DNA of 33,070 bases from Pyrinomonadaceae bacterium (lineage in GTDB: Bacteria; Acidobacteriota; Blastocatellia; Pyrinomonadales; Pyrinomonadaceae). The translations under genes were made by a program, and so were the position numbers. The stretch spans positions 1 to 33,070 of the forward strand of contig JACCYN010000294.1 of assembly GCA_013696465.1 (NCBI GenBank). Direction: 5' to 3'. The notes under the pieces were generated by a model. The model had not been told where the DNA came from. It did no database searches and was given only the letters and a program-made list of their open reading frames with translations. Positions 1-7,725 of this stretch are shown piece after piece (positions within the stretch are counted from its first letter, which is position 1; every line of letters begins with the position of its first letter).

Positions 1-10
1 AAGGATTTTT

Positions 11-265
11 ATGGAAGTTACTAAAGCGTTGGCGGCGTTGCAGCCGCTTTATGGACAAGACAACGTGGAGATCGTAATTGAGGACGGCAGCCGCGTGCGC
101 GGCATCGTGCGCAGCATGAAGATGACACAGGCGTTGACGAAACCGAGCGTTAAGATTGAACGCGCCGACGGAGAGATCATCAAAGTTCCGTTCGACACTA
201 TCGCCGAGATTATCGATCACAATTCAGTTTCAAACGAAGAGGCAAACGCCGCCGGAGAAAGTTAA
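11..265 (+). CDS. small beta-rich hypothetical protein
   Basis: This encodes 84 residues of unknown function. The ATG is preceded by AAGGA at the window edge with a 5-base spacer, which supports the start. The core alternates short strands and turns (VEIVIEDGSRVRGIVRSM, then VKIERADGEIIKVPF), which resembles a small SH3- or Sm-like beta barrel. That fold is my inference and is not a recognised family. The C-terminal tail (SNEEANAAGES) is probably disordered. There is no signal peptide, so it is probably cytoplasmic. The cupin gene begins 36 bases downstream on the same strand and may be co-transcribed. Anything upstream is cut off. Confidence 0.7.
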   Translation: MEVTKALAALQPLYGQDNVEIVIEDGSRVRGIVRSMKMTQALTKPSVKIERADGEIIKVPFDTIAEIIDHNSVSNEEANAAGES

Positions 266-301
266 CGGCGGCGCGCTCATCAATTTTCCTTTCAAAGTTC
301 T

Positions 302-628
302 ATGCTCGATTTTTCATCTGTCGAATGGCGCGAAACTCGCCACACGGGTATTTTCATTCACTACCTGCGGCGTGATGCGGAGACGGGCAGTGCGACCGTT
401 CTCATCCGTATGCAGCCCGGCTGCGCTTACCCGGCGCACCGGCATAACGGCATTGAAGAAATCTTCGTTTTGCAGGGCGGCTACCGGGACGCGCAGGGTG
501 AACACCGTGCAGGCAAGTACGTCCTCAACGAAGCCGATTCAGATCATCGCCCCATCGCCCTCGACGGAGAAGACTGCATTATGTTCGCCGTCGCCCATGA
601 AGGCATCGAGTTGCTTGATCGGCACTGA
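302..628 (+). CDS. ChrR-like cupin domain protein
   Basis: This is a 108-residue single-domain cupin. The motif HRHNGIEEIFVLQGGYRD, followed by GEHRAGKYV and a downstream SDH, matches the cupin metal-site pattern (two His and a Glu, then a later His) in the form typical of ChrR C-terminal domains. ChrR is an anti-sigma factor whose cupin domain senses singlet oxygen. Here the N-terminal zinc-binding anti-sigma domain is absent and no ECF sigma gene is adjacent, so an anti-sigma role is not supported. A small metal-binding cupin enzyme or sensor is as likely. No clear Shine-Dalgarno is visible. The overlapping longer ORF at 156-743 is a frame shadow. Confidence 0.8.
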   Translation: MLDFSSVEWRETRHTGIFIHYLRRDAETGSATVLIRMQPGCAYPAHRHNGIEEIFVLQGGYRDAQGEHRAGKYVLNEADSDHRPIALDGEDCIMFAVAHEGIELLDRH

Positions 629-698
629 CTCGTTCACCCGCGAGAGCGTAGAACATCTTGCGCAAGTGACATTCGCGCGCCGCACAATCAAGCGGTCG

Positions 699-761
699 TT
701 TACTCTTTCCCCATCGTTCAGGTTATATTATGTGTGTGATTGAGACGAGAACTTTGTCTCA
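699..761 (+). promoter_or_regulatory. possible promoter and leader hairpin for the 774 gene
   Basis: TATATT at 724-729 is a good -10 box. TTTACT at 699-704 is a weak -35 box with a 19-base spacer. A perfect hairpin, TGAGAC (741-746) and GTCTCA (756-761) with a 9-base loop, falls at the start of the predicted leader, 12 bases before the ATG at 774. It may alternatively be a weak end signal for the cupin gene. Confidence 0.3.
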
Positions 762-773
762 GTTGTTTAACGC

Positions 774-1415
774 ATGGAGAAGCCTTTGAACATACGCATC
801 GAAGATTTTGGAAGCCGGGTGGCGAACGTCTGGGAAAACCTGCGCCCCGCCACGCGCAATCTTTTTGAACAAGCTCTCGCGTCAATCGCGCCATCAACTC
901 TTTCGGCGCGCCCCGCCGCGAACATTCCCTACGACCGCCGCGCCGAATGGGAGTTGAGCCGCCTGCTCACCGCGCTCGACGAGCGCGCCGCCGACGATTC
1001 GCTCGCGCTCTCTGCCGAACAAAAAGACGAACTGCTCCGCATGATCGAAACTTGCGCGACCGTTCTGCAAACAACGGCGCAATCGGCCGAAGTCTTCGCG
1101 CAGCTCTTGGAGCGCGCGCTTCGCTCAAGCGATTATCGCAAAGTGGATCAACTCTCAGACGCTTTCTCCACGCAACTCACTACAACAGAAATCTGCGAAC
1201 TCGCCCGCCACCCGAATCCCGCGATCCGCGCCATCGCGCAAGACGCGCTCGCCCAAAGCCCGACCTCCGTGCTCGTCGAACTCTTGGGCGACCCCGTAGA
1301 TGCGGAGATCGTGCGCGACGCGCTGCTGCGTCAGGCGGACGAATACGAAATCGAAGAAGCGCGCTGGATCATCGCTGCACTCGAAGAGGGCGATCCGCTC
1401 GATGATGAAATGTAA
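774..1415 (+). CDS. helical-repeat hypothetical protein
   Basis: This is a 213-residue, probably cytoplasmic, acidic and almost wholly alpha-helical protein of unknown function. The segment ICELARHPNPAIRAIAQDAL reads like one HEAT-type helical pair, and the acidic tail ends EEGDPLDDEM. No signal peptide, membrane span or catalytic motif is visible. The style resembles the 403-residue protein at 11770-12981, although I cannot show homology by eye. The gene ends 32 bases before a strong bidirectional terminator shared with ispH. The start at 774 lacks a clear Shine-Dalgarno but gives a natural length. Confidence 0.7.
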   Translation: MEKPLNIRIEDFGSRVANVWENLRPATRNLFEQALASIAPSTLSARPAANIPYDRRAEWELSRLLTALDERAADDSLALSAEQKDELLRMIETCATVLQTTAQSAEVFAQLLERALRSSDYRKVDQLSDAFSTQLTTTEICELARHPNPAIRAIAQDALAQSPTSVLVELLGDPVDAEIVRDALLRQADEYEIEEARWIIAALEEGDPLDDEM

Positions 1416-1447
1416 AGCGACTGTCAAGTGACATCGAAGATAAGAAA

Positions 1448-1494
1448 ACGCCGCTTTCAGTGTTCATCGTTGAACTGACCACTGAAAGCGGCGT
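1448..1494. terminator. bidirectional rho-independent terminator
   Basis: This is a perfect 15-bp stem, ACGCCGCTTTCAGTG (1448-1462) with CACTGAAAGCGGCGT (1480-1494), and a 17-base loop. It lies between the convergent 774 gene and ispH. On the minus strand the stem is followed by TTTTCTTA. On the plus strand a short T run comes a few bases later. Confidence 0.85.
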
Positions 1495-1511
1495 ATCTGT
1501 TTTCGATTCGC

Positions 1512-2378
1512 TTAAACGCTTGCGCCCGCCTCTTGCAATTTCCCGATCTCGCGCAGACGCTCCACCACCTGCTCGATCAGCCAATTAGGCGTTGACGCTC
1601 CGGCCGTGACGCCGACGCACCCGACACCCGCAAGATCAGCTTCCTCAATCTCATCCTGCGTCTCGATCAGAAAGCTGCGCTCGCATTGCTCCTTGCACAC
1701 GGCGAGGAGTTTCACGCTGTTTGACGAATGACGGCTGCCGATCACGTAGAAGGCGTCAACTTCTCCGGCGAGGGCGCGCGCCGCGTCCTGTCGGTCGCGC
1801 GTCGCCGAGCAGATCGTGTTGACGATCTCAGGTTCTGCGTCCGCCTTCGCGCGCACGGCTTCGGCCGTCTCAAGAAAAGTTTTCAACTTCAGTGTCGTCT
1901 GCGACACAACGAGCGGCGCGTGGAGCGCGGGCAAAGCTTCCACTTCGCTTGCGTCGCGCACGACGAAAGCGTGCTCCGGCGCGTAGCCACGAACACCGAT
2001 CATCTCCGGGTGATCTGGATTACCGACGACGACGACGTGGCGACCTTGCGCCGCCGCGCGCGAAGCGAGTCGCTGCACGCGCGTCACAAACGGGCACGTC
2101 GCGTCAATTACTTCGGCCGCGCGCTCCGTAAGTTCGCGCTGTACGTCGGGCGTGACGCCGTGCGCGCGGATTACGGCCGTCACCGATTTGTCGGTCTCGT
2201 CCGGCGTTTCAACGGCCGTTACGCCCTCGCGCGTGAGGCGATAAATCTCTTGCGTGTTGTGAATCAACGGCCCCAGCGTGCGCACCGTCGCGCCCTGCTG
2301 CAAAGCCTTCTCCGTCATCTCGACGGCGCGCTCGACACCAAAACAGAATCCGTATTCGTTCGCCAATAGAACTTGCAT
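1512..2378 (-). CDS. ispH: 4-hydroxy-3-methylbut-2-enyl diphosphate reductase
   Basis: IspH catalyses the last step of the MEP isoprenoid pathway, reducing HMBPP to IPP and DMAPP with a 4Fe-4S cluster. The 288-residue protein has the three cluster cysteines in their usual contexts: C12 in GFCFGV, C95 in DATCPFV and C190 in NTICSATRDRQ. The substrate-pocket motifs GPLIHN, RAHGV, HPEMIG, SQTTL, SRHSSNS and GASTP are all present, so it should be active. It is slightly shorter than the E. coli enzyme, with no missing block. It stands alone, 272 bases downstream of the helicase gene on the same strand, and ends at the bidirectional terminator. Long plus-strand ORFs across it (1728-2369, 1892-2131) are shadows. 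Confidence 0.97.
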   Translation of the reverse strand: MQVLLANEYGFCFGVERAVEMTEKALQQGATVRTLGPLIHNTQEIYRLTREGVTAVETPDETDKSVTAVIRAHGVTPDVQRELTERAAEVIDATCPFVTRVQRLASRAAAQGRHVVVVGNPDHPEMIGVRGYAPEHAFVVRDASEVEALPALHAPLVVSQTTLKLKTFLETAEAVRAKADAEPEIVNTICSATRDRQDAARALAGEVDAFYVIGSRHSSNSVKLLAVCKEQCERSFLIETQDEIEEADLAGVGCVGVTAGASTPNWLIEQVVERLREIGKLQEAGASV

Positions 2379-2650
2379 AATCCGCCCTTATCTTCGCTTC
2401 ATCTACCGATCAGAACCCGATGTAAATTCCGCGCAACATGCGCATCAAGATATTAACACACCGTCACTGCCGCACCGTAAAGGCGATAAGCTATTTTGGT
2501 ATTATGTGACGTTACTTAACCTAAGTTGCTGGTTGTGATTTGATCGATCTTTGCGCTCAATCCAGTGGAAAAGCCGCGCCCCATAAACTACCTGCCTGTT
2601 ATCTTCGCTGATAACTCGAAACTTAAAGTTTCATTGTTAATTCAGACTCA

Positions 2651-5461
2651 TTAAATTTTGTCGAAGCGTAGCGGTTCGCGTAGCACGACCCGCGCGGCGA
2701 GTTGCGCGGCGCGCGCAGTCTCCGGGTGCGCATCGCGCAGTGCGGCGATCTGTAGCAACGATTCGCCTGTGCGCGAAAGTAAACGGAAAAGATCGCCCTC
2801 CTCTGCTCTCGTCTCGCGCACTAAATCTTCCCACTTCGCGCCCGCCGCCCAACTCGCTGCCGCCGCCGCCGCAGAAAAATTCATCTCCGTTACCGGATCA
2901 ACGTCGTGTCGCCATTCGACGCTTGCGATCTCATAAGCCACTTCCTCGAAGCGCGCAAGCGCGGTGACGAGTTTATCGTCAAGCGGGAGTTCGCCGAAGT
3001 CACGATCCGGATCAGCCGCCAACGCCGCAACCAAAGCAGCGATGCGCGGCGCGTCTAATGCAGCGAACAAACCGCGCTCAATCGCTTCGCCGACAACTAA
3101 CGGCTGGTCAAGCCGCAAATCCGCCAGCCACCGCCCGCGCTCCGTCACACGCTGCTTCCCGCGATCAAGATAACCGAAATGCTCAAGCACCCCTGCCCGC
3201 TGCTCAAACGCGCTCCAAGCGTCATCGCGCAACGCTTCGATGCTACGCCCCGCCCGCTCCAAGTTTTCGGCTTCACCAACAACAGCCCACAAAGCTTCGC
3301 GGCAAATCTCTTCCGCGACCGCGCGCAGAGTGATCTTTTCAATACAATCATTGATCAGCCCGACCGCCTCCTCGCCCGGCTCGCGCGCATCAATGAGCCG
3401 CGGTTCGTCGAGCGCAATCGCGCCGCCCTCCCGCACTTCCTCAAACGCCTGCTCGCGCTCATCTTCTGCGGGCGAAAACTTTTCTGCATAAACTCTGCCC
3501 ACGCGCTCCAAGTTGAAACTCGCCCGGCTTCCATCTTCGCGCACGCCGGTGACGTTTACGCCGCGCCTATCAGTCACCAAAACAAAACGCTGTCCGCGAC
3601 CTCCGAGGCGCACGATGCGACCGGGCACAACTTCCCTGTCTAGCCAAGCGATCAAAGCTTCGCGCCGCGTCTCCGGCGCGCCGCCGAGCAAATGCGACTG
3701 CGCGCTCGCAAGTCGCTCTAGCCCCTGCGCCGCTTCGACGGGCGCGCCGCAGCCCGCTTCGTCCAGCTTTCTCCGTATGCGCCCGCGCGTCTCAACTTGC
3801 TCCGCCTCAAGTTGACGTATGTTTTTTGATAGCTCGCGGTGGGCGAAACTGCGCTCGATGATATCGCGCACGTGCGCGAAGTTTCCGTAAGCGTCCAAGA
3901 GATTAAGGAGCGTCGTGTAAGTGGCGCGGAATTGACTCTCAAGCGGATCGGGCGGGGCGGTCGTTAACTGCGCGAGGCGTTGCGGGTTTTGGTGCTGGCC
4001 GGGCGCGGCGACGATGAAGCCGACGCGGTCTTTGCCGCGCCGCCCGGCGCGTCCAGTCATCTGCTGAAATTCTGAAGCGTTAAGCGCGCGCCAGCCGCGC
4101 CCCGTGCGCACGTCGGCGTTTGTGAGCACAACCGTGCGCGCCGGAAAATCAACGCCCGCCGCGACTGTCGCCGTCGCAAAGATCGCGTCGAGAAGCCCTC
4201 GACTCATCAACCGCTCAATGAGGAGTTTCCACGCGGGCAAATGTCCGGCGTGATGCGCGGCGACTCCGCCCTTAGCCGTCCCCGTCCAATGACGATGACG
4301 GCGCACCTCCGGGTGTTCGTCGGCGAACTCGCGCATCGCATGACGGCGCGCTTCGCGTCGTTCTTCCGTCTCCGTTCTAATTTTTCCGCCGCCGCGCGCA
4401 AGTGCGGCTTCAGCCGCCGCTTCGTCGCAACGCCTGCGCGTCGGCAAGAAGATGATCGCCGGAAGAAGATTGTAGAAGCCGAGCCACTGGAGCAGCATCG
4501 GCGGCGGCATCTCCGGCATGTTGAGCCTTGTCGAATTTCTTGATTCGTAATCTCGATGTCGGAATCGCCCGTCGCCCTCTTGCAGCAGACGCGCGATCTC
4601 GGAATTAAAACTTCCACGCTCATCCGTGAGCGGCGCGAGCGTGCCCTCCGGGTGGAGAAACGCCGCGCGAAGCGGCACGGGGCGCGCGCCTCCTCCCTCG
4701 CTTCGCTTCACGACGCCGCACTTTGTGCCGCGCACCTCCGCGATCCAGTGCGCAAACTCGGCGGCGTTGCCAACCGTCGCCGACAGCAGGAGAAGGCGCA
4801 CGCGCGGGTGCGACAAGATGATCGCTTCTTCCCAGACGTGCCCGCGCTCTTCGTCGGCGAGGTAATGCGCTTCGTCGAGGATCACGAGATCGGCCGTCGT
4901 TTCGCGTTCCCGCTCAGGATTGCGTAGAGCATCAAAAAGTTGATTGCGGTAAATCTCGGTGGTGCCGACGATGAGGGGCGCGCCCGCGTTCTCCTTGCGG
5001 TCGCCCGTTAAAATCCCGACCCGCTCCGCGCCGAACGCTTCTCTGAACTCCGCGTACTTAGAATTCGTTAATGCTTTAAGCGGGCTGGTGTACCACGCGC
5101 GCTTGCCCTGCTCCAACAGACGGCGAATCTCCTCGCGCGCGATCCATGTTTTTCCCGCGCCCGTCGGGGCAGTCACGAGCACATCTTCGTGTTCGATGCG
5201 GGCGAGCGCTTCGAGTTGAAACGGATCGGGGGTGAACACTGCGGGCGCGGGCGGCACGCCGATGCCTTCGAGCAGACGGCGCAACTGCGGCGAGCGCGCA
5301 AGTCGTTTCTCTAAACTAACGGACGGGCGGATTGTTTCCCCATCCCCGCGTTGCGCCCCGTCGCTCGCCCGGTGCTTGTTCGAGGCGGAATGTTTGTCCG
5401 TCCCTCTTCCGCCGCTCTTGCGTTTCGGGAAATGATTTTTCGGTGAACGTGAACGCGCCAT
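2651..5461 (-). CDS. Ski2-like DExH RNA helicase
   Basis: This is a 936-residue ATP-dependent helicase of the Ski2/Mtr4-like group, of which HelY of actinobacteria is a bacterial relative. The motifs are in order and intact: Walker A APTGAGKT (about 98-105), motif Ia SPLKALTN, motif Ib TTEIYRN, motif II DEAH (about 196-199), motif III SAT (about 227), ATATVAAGVDFPA, and motif VI QMTGRAGRRG (about 467-476). A long helical C-terminal half follows, as in DSHCT-type helicases. The first 45 residues are basic and low complexity (RSRSPKNHFPKRK) and may bind RNA. The role is probably RNA unwinding for processing or decay, but the substrate is not evident. It is divergent from the TonB-like gene. Many plus-strand ORFs across it are shadows of the GC-rich reading frame. 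Confidence 0.93.
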   Translation of the reverse strand: MARSRSPKNHFPKRKSGGRGTDKHSASNKHRASDGAQRGDGETIRPSVSLEKRLARSPQLRRLLEGIGVPPAPAVFTPDPFQLEALARIEHEDVLVTAPTGAGKTWIAREEIRRLLEQGKRAWYTSPLKALTNSKYAEFREAFGAERVGILTGDRKENAGAPLIVGTTEIYRNQLFDALRNPERERETTADLVILDEAHYLADEERGHVWEEAIILSHPRVRLLLLSATVGNAAEFAHWIAEVRGTKCGVVKRSEGGGARPVPLRAAFLHPEGTLAPLTDERGSFNSEIARLLQEGDGRFRHRDYESRNSTRLNMPEMPPPMLLQWLGFYNLLPAIIFLPTRRRCDEAAAEAALARGGGKIRTETEERREARRHAMREFADEHPEVRRHRHWTGTAKGGVAAHHAGHLPAWKLLIERLMSRGLLDAIFATATVAAGVDFPARTVVLTNADVRTGRGWRALNASEFQQMTGRAGRRGKDRVGFIVAAPGQHQNPQRLAQLTTAPPDPLESQFRATYTTLLNLLDAYGNFAHVRDIIERSFAHRELSKNIRQLEAEQVETRGRIRRKLDEAGCGAPVEAAQGLERLASAQSHLLGGAPETRREALIAWLDREVVPGRIVRLGGRGQRFVLVTDRRGVNVTGVREDGSRASFNLERVGRVYAEKFSPAEDEREQAFEEVREGGAIALDEPRLIDAREPGEEAVGLINDCIEKITLRAVAEEICREALWAVVGEAENLERAGRSIEALRDDAWSAFEQRAGVLEHFGYLDRGKQRVTERGRWLADLRLDQPLVVGEAIERGLFAALDAPRIAALVAALAADPDRDFGELPLDDKLVTALARFEEVAYEIASVEWRHDVDPVTEMNFSAAAAAASWAAGAKWEDLVRETRAEEGDLFRLLSRTGESLLQIAALRDAHPETARAAQLAARVVLREPLRFDKI

Positions 5462-5477
5462 GAGGATTATTCTAACT

Positions 5478-5547
5478 CATCCGTTCTTGGGAAAACGGAT
5501 GCGTAGTGTTAACTTTTATGTGCGCTCTCGCAACCGGACGGAGCGCA
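5478..5547. promoter_or_regulatory. two inverted repeats in divergent promoter region
   Basis: The region between the divergent helicase and TonB-like genes is about 100 bases long. It holds CATCCGTT (5478-5485) with AACGGATG (5494-5501), and TGCGCTC (5521-5527) with GAGCGCA (5541-5547). Both pairs are perfect. They may be operators or leader hairpins. A TAGAAT hexamer on the minus strand just upstream of the helicase ATG may be its -10 box. Confidence 0.35.
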
Positions 5548-5565
5548 GCAGCGTCTAATTAACCC

Positions 5566-6642
5566 ATGCGTCGAAATGAACGCGGGGCGCGCGAATGGCG
5601 GAGGCGAGAATTGGCAGAACTCTTTCAAACGATTAATCTGAAAAACAACTCGCGGCGCGGCGGAAGGCTAATGCGCGCCGTTGCGGGTTCGTTCCTGCTA
5701 CACCTTTTCGTTGTCGCGCTCATTCTCCTCGTGCCGGATGTGCGTAGCGTCCTTCGTCTGTCGAGCATGTTCTCCGGTGTCGAATATGGAGACGAAGCTT
5801 ACACGAAGACAAAGATCACGGAGCGCGCCGAGATCATCAACATCGCCGACATGGAAGGCGGTTTTCAGTATCCGGCCGGTTATTTCTCGAAGAACGCGCC
5901 GCCGCCTGAACCGGCCGTCGAGCGCCTTGAAGTCGTCGAAGCGCGTCCGATGCCGACTCCGCGCCCGACTCCTGTGCCGACGCCTTCTCCCACGCCGCGA
6001 CCGTCGCCCACTCCGCAAGCTTCGCCCGAAGTGGCGAACACCGGAGCGAACGCAAACACGAATTCATCTGCCGCTTCTTCCGAAGCAGAAACGGAGCGCG
6101 AGCTTGATCGTCAGGCGGCGGCGGTCGGTGTAAAACGTCCGCCGAAGATCAACGCCCGTCCGTTCAAAGATTTGCTCGCGCAAGCCAAAGCGATGCGCGA
6201 CAACGGCGAGATTGATTTAAGCCAAACGATTGAGATCACGATTGAAGCCGACCGCAATGAAGACGGCACGCTGCGCAATGTGGATGCGAGGTATGCGGGC
6301 AATCCGAAGATGAAGCAACTCGCCCTGAATTTTGCCGCCGCCTTGAGCGACAGCCGTGCCCTTTCCTTTCTCGAAGGAGTGAAACATCTGCGCATGACGA
6401 TCCGACTTGATCAGCAAAGCTTGAACGCGCGCATCATCTCGAATATGGACTCGGCGGAGCAGGCGACGGAGCTTGCGCGCGGCTACGGCATAGTGCTCGT
6501 CGGCGCGCGCATCGCCCGCAGCGGCAAAGACGAAGGCGAGATTTGGAACAACACGAAAATCTCATCGAACGGCAAACAAGTGATCTTGCAGTTCAACATG
6601 CCGCGCGAGGCGGCCGGAAGGTTGATCGCCAAGCAGTTATAA
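5566..6642 (+). CDS. TonB-like membrane-anchored protein with Pro-rich linker
   Basis: This is a 358-residue protein with one N-terminal membrane span (about 37-56, SFLLHLFVVALILLVP) after a basic cytoplasmic stretch, so the bulk should be periplasmic. A Pro/Thr/Ser-rich linker (about 127-155, repeated PTP units such as PTPRPTPVPTPSPTPRPSP) matches the rigid spacer of TonB-type energy transducers. The C-terminal third is globular, with alternating strands and helices (IEITIEADRNEDGTL, LRMTIRLDQQSL). I cannot firmly match it to the TonB C-terminal fold. No exbB or exbD is nearby. An internal ATG at 5671 (MRAVAGSF) directly before the membrane span is an alternative start. The call is by architecture only. 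Confidence 0.75.
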   Translation: MRRNERGAREWRRRELAELFQTINLKNNSRRGGRLMRAVAGSFLLHLFVVALILLVPDVRSVLRLSSMFSGVEYGDEAYTKTKITERAEIINIADMEGGFQYPAGYFSKNAPPPEPAVERLEVVEARPMPTPRPTPVPTPSPTPRPSPTPQASPEVANTGANANTNSSAASSEAETERELDRQAAAVGVKRPPKINARPFKDLLAQAKAMRDNGEIDLSQTIEITIEADRNEDGTLRNVDARYAGNPKMKQLALNFAAALSDSRALSFLEGVKHLRMTIRLDQQSLNARIISNMDSAEQATELARGYGIVLVGARIARSGKDEGEIWNNTKISSNGKQVILQFNMPREAAGRLIAKQL

Positions 6643-6695
6643 GTTTTCACACGAATAAAAGTTGGGCACCTTTGTGTAATCGAAGGGTTAACAAA

Positions 6696-7394
6696 ATGAG
6701 GAAGCGAACCAAATTTGGCATCTTAACTGCCACACTCATATTTGGAATAATCGCTTATGCCGTATTAGCTCAATCTCCGGTATGGCTTTCTATCTCATCC
6801 CCAAACAAAACTTATACAGTTGAACTAACGGGTAATAAAGCTCGTCCGCGTTCGCCTTTTATTGAGCATGAAACCCGATTTAACCTTCTTAAAAATGGTC
6901 AAGTCATAATCAGAAATGCGTATGTAGATTCTTATGATTGGTTTGATTCAGGATTTGAGGATTCATATCCAGAACACACTTGGGTAAATGAGTCGGCATT
7001 AAGATTCGGGCTGAATGTCGCTGAATCCGAGAGAGGCCATGATTCTTTAGCTATCTCGAATAATACAGGCAAAACCATCAAGTATTTGAAAATCACCGCT
7101 CGTGATATGGTTTTCGTATTTGATATACCACCGAACACAAATTTTAAGTTGTCTGTGCCTCATCAGCGTTGGCTTAGTTGGATAGCTTGCGAGGGCGAGT
7201 TTGTGGACGGGCAGCCTATTCTGTGGAATGGAGTGAATTTCTTTCATGGGAATACAATTCGAGAGCCTTTACGGTATTGCGTTTCAATCAATGATAAGGC
7301 TTTGAAAATTGAGAGTCCGCAAATGGATGGATTTGACGGCAGCGGCACTGGTGATAATCCGAACATACCTAGAGCTGTAAATTGCAATCCGTAA
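6696..7394 (+). CDS. secreted hypothetical protein, AT-rich
   Basis: This encodes 232 residues of unknown function. The ORF track opens it at 6543, but that would overlap the upstream gene by 100 bases. The ATG at 6696 instead gives a clean signal peptide (MRKRTKFGILTATLIFGIIAYAVLA, cleavage likely before QS), so I use it. The mature part is beta-rich, with many Asn and Tyr residues, two cysteines (CEGEF, RYCVS) and the segment NKTYTVELTGNKARPRSPF. It is probably periplasmic or surface-exposed. Codon use is clearly more AT-rich than in the neighbouring genes, which suggests recent acquisition or relaxed selection. No domain is recognised. Confidence 0.75.
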   Translation: MRKRTKFGILTATLIFGIIAYAVLAQSPVWLSISSPNKTYTVELTGNKARPRSPFIEHETRFNLLKNGQVIIRNAYVDSYDWFDSGFEDSYPEHTWVNESALRFGLNVAESERGHDSLAISNNTGKTIKYLKITARDMVFVFDIPPNTNFKLSVPHQRWLSWIACEGEFVDGQPILWNGVNFFHGNTIREPLRYCVSINDKALKIESPQMDGFDGSGTGDNPNIPRAVNCNP

Positions 7395-7725
7395 GTTAAA
7401 TGTTCTATGTCCAAGCGGTGTCCAACAACTTATTCGAGATAACGCCCCGATAGAATGCTTCTCAAGGCGCTTCCTCCAATGCAGATTGAATGCCCTTCGT
7501 GGAGCGCACCTCAATTCCGTCGCTCGTCCGTGAAGTCTTCGCCTTTGTTTTTCGCCGACTGATTTATGTTAGTGCAACGCCCGCCCTGTTAACGTGAATC
7601 TAAACCCACGCTTGCGTGCACGCTTATCGGTATCTTAGAATTGCGGGTTCGGGTCGCCAGCAGACGAAGCGTCTAACGTCTCGTCTGCAAAAGTTTTCTA
7701 TTTATCACATCTGGATTGAACAGCA
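7395..7725. other. intergenic region upstream of secA
   Basis: This is 331 bases without a convincing gene. The first two thirds show no structure that I can assign. The last third holds a candidate secA promoter and a leader hairpin, listed separately. The minus-strand ORF at 7284-7514 has no supporting features. Confidence 0.5.
7612..7688 (+). promoter_or_regulatory. candidate secA promoter and leader hairpin
   Basis: TTGCGT (7612-7617) and TAGAAT (7636-7641) are 18 bases apart, a plausible sigma-70-type promoter placing the start near 7648 and giving a leader of about 78 bases. Within that leader GCAGACGA (7660-7667) pairs perfectly with TCGTCTGC (7681-7688), with a 13-base loop. The hairpin ends 37 bases before the secA ATG and could influence secA expression. 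Confidence 0.4.

Noticed and set aside
156-743. 195-residue ORF overlapping the first two genes
   Set aside because: Two better-supported frames (the 84-residue gene and the cupin) occupy the same DNA, and the translation looks like a shadow.
2379-2650. Possible RNA gene or small ORF between ispH and the helicase
   Set aside because: No tRNA-like fold, terminator or strong promoter pair could be found. The ORF at 2278-2538 lies mostly antisense to ispH.
6543-6695. Upstream extension of the secreted AT-rich gene
   Set aside because: It would overlap the preceding gene by 100 bases and bury a clear signal peptide inside the protein.
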